From positions 1-9,763 of the forward strand of contig CALKXX010000019.1 in NCBI GenBank assembly GCA_938003725.1: DNA of 9,763 nucleotides, in the 5' to 3' direction. Source of the DNA: an uncultured Sphingomonadaceae bacterium. Lineage in GTDB: Bacteria > Pseudomonadota > Alphaproteobacteria > Sphingomonadales > Sphingomonadaceae. Position 1 is the first letter of the stretch; every line of letters starts with the position of its first letter. The notes beneath the pieces are model-generated. The model worked only from the letters and a program-made list of their open reading frames with translations. It made no database searches and was not told the DNA's origin. Shown in pieces: positions 8,252 through 9,763 of the stretch. Both the position numbers and the translations under genes were made by a program.

Positions 8252-8863
8252 TTAACCGCCTCTTTTATTCTTTCCTGCACGGCGTTCCGCACGCTGAGCC
8301 CGGCGCTCTTCCTTGGTGACTTTTCCGTCACCATTTGCGTCGGCTTTGTCAAAGCGTGCCATTGCGACCGCCAAAAATTCATCCTTGCTGACCATCTGAT
8401 CACCATTTACGTCTGCGCGCTTCATCATACCCATAGCACGGTGGCCACCTTTACCGCCGCGCATCCCGTGATGCTTACCGCCTCGCTTGCCGCGCATTTT
8501 TTGCATTTCATCGGCGCTTAATTTGCCATCGCCATTTACATCGGCACGGGCAAAGCGCGTGGCCTTACGTTCAGCGCGAAAGGCATCCATTTCCGACTGC
8601 GATACACCGCCGTCGCCATTTGCGTCCATCTTGGCAAAGCGGGCCGCTTTGCGCGCTTCGCGATCGGCTTTGGAAAGTTGGCCATCATTGTTGATGTCCA
8701 TCTTGGCAAAACGCTTTTCCACCGATGCTGTCAGTTCAGCGCGGCTAACCGCGCCATCACCATCTGTATCTGCTTTCATACCTTTGCCGCCGGGAGCAGC
8801 GATTGCGATACCGCCAGCCATTAACAGAGCGCTCGCACTCGCTATCAAAATTGTCTTTTTCAT
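8252..8863 (-). CDS. Secreted EF-hand protein with six calcium loops
   Basis: The 203-residue product has a Sec signal peptide (basic MKKT, hydrophobic core, probable cleavage near IAIAA, residues 19-23), so it acts in the periplasm or outside. Six 12-residue EF-hand loops follow: DTDGDGAVSRAE (32-43), DINNDGQLSKAD (56-67), DANGDGGVSQSE (80-91), DVNGDGKLSADE (108-119), DVNGDQMVSKDE (151-162) and DANGDGKVTKEE (175-186). Loop 2 ends in Asp rather than Glu and loop 5 has Gln instead of the turn Gly. A Gly/His/Lys/Arg-rich stretch (about 124-148) separates loops 4 and 5, and the tail is Arg/Lys-rich. The remaining linkers are basic helices. GAGG lies upstream of the ATG at usable spacing. The role is probably Ca2+ binding or buffering; exact function is unknown. 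The terminator follows directly. Confidence 0.92.
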   Translation of the reverse strand: MKKTILIASASALLMAGGIAIAAPGGKGMKADTDGDGAVSRAELTASVEKRFAKMDINNDGQLSKADREARKAARFAKMDANGDGGVSQSEMDAFRAERKATRFARADVNGDGKLSADEMQKMRGKRGGKHHGMRGGKGGHRAMGMMKRADVNGDQMVSKDEFLAVAMARFDKADANGDGKVTKEERRAQRAERRAGKNKRGG

Positions 8864-8919
8864 ATCTCAATCCTCAATGTTCTTCGTCGGGGGAGCGAAA
8901 CCATCGGTTCGCCATGAAC

Positions 8920-8947
8920 ATTCTTCTAGGGGAGACATGTCCCGCAA
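8920..8947 (-). promoter_or_regulatory. Candidate promoter of the EF-hand gene
   Basis: On the minus strand TTGCGG (8947-8942) and AAGAAT (8925-8920) are separated by 16 bases, about 57 bases before the EF-hand ATG. Both boxes are only partial matches to the housekeeping consensus. It is offered because it is the best pair I found and because the AAATTGTC-like repeats lie at and just upstream of its -35 box. Confidence 0.25.
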
Positions 8948-9065
8948 ATTTGTCAGAACAGCGGAAAATTGTCGCAAATTGTATCAATTCGGACATTTAG
9001 TTCATCTGTTAGAAAGATTGGGAGTTGATTCTGGAGCGGTGAAGGGAATCGAATTGGTGCTGTAA
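8937..9065 (+). CDS. Candidate small protein of 42 residues, unproven
   Basis: An ATG at 8937 follows AGGGGAGAC, a strong Shine-Dalgarno at short spacing, and opens 42 codons to a TAA at 9063. The product begins MSRKFVRTAENCRKLYQFGH and contains VHLLERLGVDSGAVKG; it has no membrane segment. It runs divergently from the EF-hand gene and overlaps that gene's candidate regulatory region, so the ribosome-site match may be chance. The segment LERLGVDS recalls the KLGVDS of the luxR-type C-terminus at the window end, so it could be a relic rather than a gene. Not recognised. Confidence 0.18.
   Translation: MSRKFVRTAENCRKLYQFGHLVHLLERLGVDSGAVKGIELVL
8946..8983. promoter_or_regulatory. AAATTGTC-like repeats upstream of EF-hand gene
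   Basis: Three related direct repeats stand on the + strand: AAATTTGTC (8946-8954), AAAATTGTC (8965-8973) and CAAATTGTA (8975-8983). Starts are 19 and 10 bases apart, about two turns and one turn of the helix. GCAAATT recurs exactly 30 bases apart (8944 and 8974). OmpR-family regulators typically bind tandem half-sites about 10-11 bases apart, and one is encoded by the second gene downstream. Binding is inference. Confidence 0.3.
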
Positions 9066-9073
9066 GCAACTGT

Positions 9074-9098
9074 ATAACAATTACTTAATGTAAGTTAT
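9074..9098. repeat. AT-rich dyad
   Basis: ATAAC (9074-9078) pairs with GTTAT (9094-9098), and TTAC (9081-9084) pairs with GTAA (9090-9093), with an AA bulge and a TTAAT loop. A second register, ACTTA and TAAGT around ATG, is also possible. There is no T run, so it is not a terminator. It could be an operator or chance in AT-rich sequence. Confidence 0.3.
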
Positions 9099-9231
9099 GA
9101 AAAGTGATCCATCAAAGATACCATCAGGAACAAAAGGTAAACGGGTTCGATTCCCAAATTTTCTTTAAAAAATAGCATCGGTATTCGAATCACTTTTCTA
9201 TCAGAAATGCTGCGGGTGCGAACAGCGGAAT

Positions 9232-9263
9232 CTTATTGCGAGAGCGTGCTATCCGCACGCTCG
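9232..9263 (+). repeat. Hairpin repeat, copy 1 (loop TATCC)
   Basis: CTTATTGCGA leads into a perfect 8-base stem, GAGCGTGC (9242-9249) with GCACGCTC (9255-9262), closing the loop TATCC (9250-9254). A near-identical unit lies 64 bases downstream, the same in lead and stem but with the loop inverted. The GC-rich stem stands out from the surrounding AT-richer sequence. It resembles a REP-type palindromic element; the family is not identified. Confidence 0.75.
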
Positions 9264-9295
9264 TAGAATGGCTAAATTCCGCCAATCTGAAAATC

Positions 9296-9327
9296 CTTAT
9301 TGCGAGAGAGTGCGGATAGCACGCTCG
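9296..9327 (+). repeat. Hairpin repeat, copy 2 (loop GGATA)
   Basis: The same lead CTTATTGCGAGAG (9296-9308) is followed by arm GAGAGTGC (9306-9313), loop GGATA (9314-9318) and arm GCACGCTC (9319-9326). The left arm differs from copy 1 by one base (A for C at 9309), giving one mismatch in the stem. The loop is the reverse complement of the copy 1 loop. As a result, 9242-9262 and 9306-9326 also form an inverted repeat with 20 of 21 matches. Confidence 0.75.
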
Positions 9328-9437
9328 AAACGTCGCAGAAAACCGTTATTCACCCGTGCGTAGGGTGTGTATCTATTTTTCTGCCCAATGTATTGCATTG
9401 CGGCATCAGTTCGATCCGGCAAATTTGGTCCAAAAGA

Positions 9438-9466
9438 ATCGCAGATATTCTCGGTCATTCTAGGTC
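9438..9466 (+). other. LuxR-helix-like scrap and tandem 10-mer
   Basis: ATCGCAGATATTCTCGG (9438-9454) matches 16 of 17 bases of the minus strand of the luxR-type gene (9718-9702), where it encodes IADILG. Read here on the + strand it also gives IADILG, in a frame continuing ...QIWSKRIADILGHSRSGV then stop at 9477-9479. The frame upstream shows no LuxR domain and no good start. It may be a relic of a second luxR-type gene or a small inverted duplication. ATTCTCGGTC and ATTCTAGGTC (9447-9466) form a 10-base tandem repeat inside it. Confidence 0.35.
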
Positions 9467-9541
9467 TGGAGTATAAGCTAGGAATAGTTGAATTGATTTC
9501 TTAATGACCGCTTCGCGCCCCAATGTCGGACGTTTCGATGG

Positions 9542-9567
9542 TGTCTACTTCACTCCGAAAGCAGACA
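9542..9567. repeat. Weak hairpin downstream of luxR-type gene
   Basis: TGTCTACTT (9542-9550) pairs with AAGCAGACA (9559-9567), with one mismatch on the + strand (a G-U pair on the minus strand) and an 8-base loop. It lies 14 bases past the luxR-type stop, where a terminator would be, but no T run follows on the minus strand. It may be a weak or Rho-assisted transcript end. Confidence 0.3.
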
Positions 9568-9580
9568 TAACTACCGCCCC

Positions 9581-9763
9581 CTAATCAATATAGCTCAATT
9601 CACCCAATGACGAAGCGCGCAGAGTTGCCGTCACGCGACTATCTACTCCTAACTTCTTGAATGCTCGTTCGAGGTAGGTAATCACGGTGCTTTCCGTGAT
9701 GCCTAGAATATCTGCGATAACACCGTTGCTTTTACCCTTCGCAACCCAAGACAAAATTTCTTT
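9581..9763 (-). CDS. LuxR-type HTH regulator, C-terminal part only
   Basis: The last 60 codons of a gene whose start is beyond the window. The product is a LuxR/FixJ-type DNA-binding domain: KEILSWVAKGKSNGVIADIL, then GITESTVITYLERAFKKLGV and DSRVTA. The W/GK turn, the IADILGI-TESTV recognition region and the KLGVDSR end are family marks. A further tail of about 15 residues ends SLGELSYID. Whether the missing N-terminus is an acyl-homoserine-lactone-binding, receiver or other domain cannot be told. The gene is separated from the EF-hand gene by about 700 bases and is probably an independent unit running in the same direction. Confidence 0.88.
   Translation of the reverse strand, partial: KEILSWVAKGKSNGVIADILGITESTVITYLERAFKKLGVDSRVTATLRASSLGELSYID

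Larger units (their letters stand above)
8864..9580. other. Intergenic stretch of about 700 bases
   Basis: No convincing protein-coding gene lies between the EF-hand start and the luxR-type stop. The part near 8864-8990 is the EF-hand upstream region. Around 9060-9180 the sequence is visibly AT-rich. It includes GGGTTCGATTCCC at 9143-9155, which resembles a tRNA T-arm but has no tRNA around it. The stretch 9230-9330 holds two hairpin repeats. The stretch 9438-9466 holds a sequence matching part of the neighbouring luxR-type gene. The stretch 9500-9570 has one weak hairpin. The mix of repeats, gene-like scraps and AT-rich sequence looks like a decayed or insertion-prone boundary. Confidence 0.6.

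Noticed and set aside
8487..9065. 192-codon + strand ORF opposite the EF-hand gene
   Set aside because: Its first two thirds are the antisense of the EF-hand coding sequence, with serine- and alanine-rich shadow composition. Only the last 42 codons are considered separately.
9060..9160. Complete tRNA gene ending at the T-arm-like sequence
   Set aside because: No acceptor, D or anticodon stems can be formed from the preceding bases, and the T-stem is only three pairs.
9242..9327. Two-repeat CRISPR array
   Set aside because: Only two units, internally palindromic with inverted loops, a single 32-base spacer and no cas gene in the window. Repeat and arrangement fit a REP-type pair instead.
9242..9327. 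Rho-independent terminators at the two hairpins
   Set aside because: Neither stem is followed by a T run on either strand, and no gene ends close by.

Overview
The window reads as ordinary chromosome of a flagellated alphaproteobacterium. The family features of the flagellar proteins, a FlgJ without a muramidase domain and the style of the two-component genes fit Sphingomonadales best. That placement is inference from protein character; there is no rRNA or other marker here.

Region 1 (start to 6039, + strand) is the distal part of a flagellar operon: flgH (5' end outside the window), flgI, a single-domain flgJ, flgK, flgL, then motA and motB. Genes from flgH to flgL are packed tightly, with 4-base stop/start overlaps at flgI/flgJ and flgJ/flgK. 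An 88-base gap separates flgL from motA and holds a hairpin that covers the motA ribosome binding site. Together the genes encode the L and P rings, the rod-cap protein, the two hook-filament junction proteins and the ion-driven stator. The rod and hook genes (flgB to flgG) would be expected upstream.

Region 2 (6049 to 8863, - strand) converges on motB with only 9 bases between the stops. In transcription order it holds a secreted EF-hand protein with six calcium-loop motifs, a strong intrinsic terminator, an OmpR-family response regulator and an EnvZ-like membrane histidine kinase that overlaps the regulator by 4 bases. The order suggests a cation (probably Ca2+) responsive module in which the EF-hand protein is partner or target of the two-component system. 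AAATTGTC-like repeats upstream of the EF-hand gene are candidate regulator sites.

Region 3 (8864 to 9580) is about 700 bases without a convincing gene. It holds a weak candidate small ORF, an AT-rich dyad, a pair of 32-base repeats whose hairpin stems match but whose 5-base loops are inverted relative to each other, a short tRNA T-arm-like sequence, and a 17-base near-copy of the DNA-binding-helix sequence of the neighbouring luxR-type gene in opposite orientation. The window ends inside that gene (9581 to 9763, - strand), of which only the C-terminal helix-turn-helix is present.

The coding content is conventional and I see no clearly new multi-gene system. The items most worth a second look are the loop-inverted repeat pair, the EF-hand/two-component arrangement with its terminator and upstream repeats, and the motA leader hairpin.
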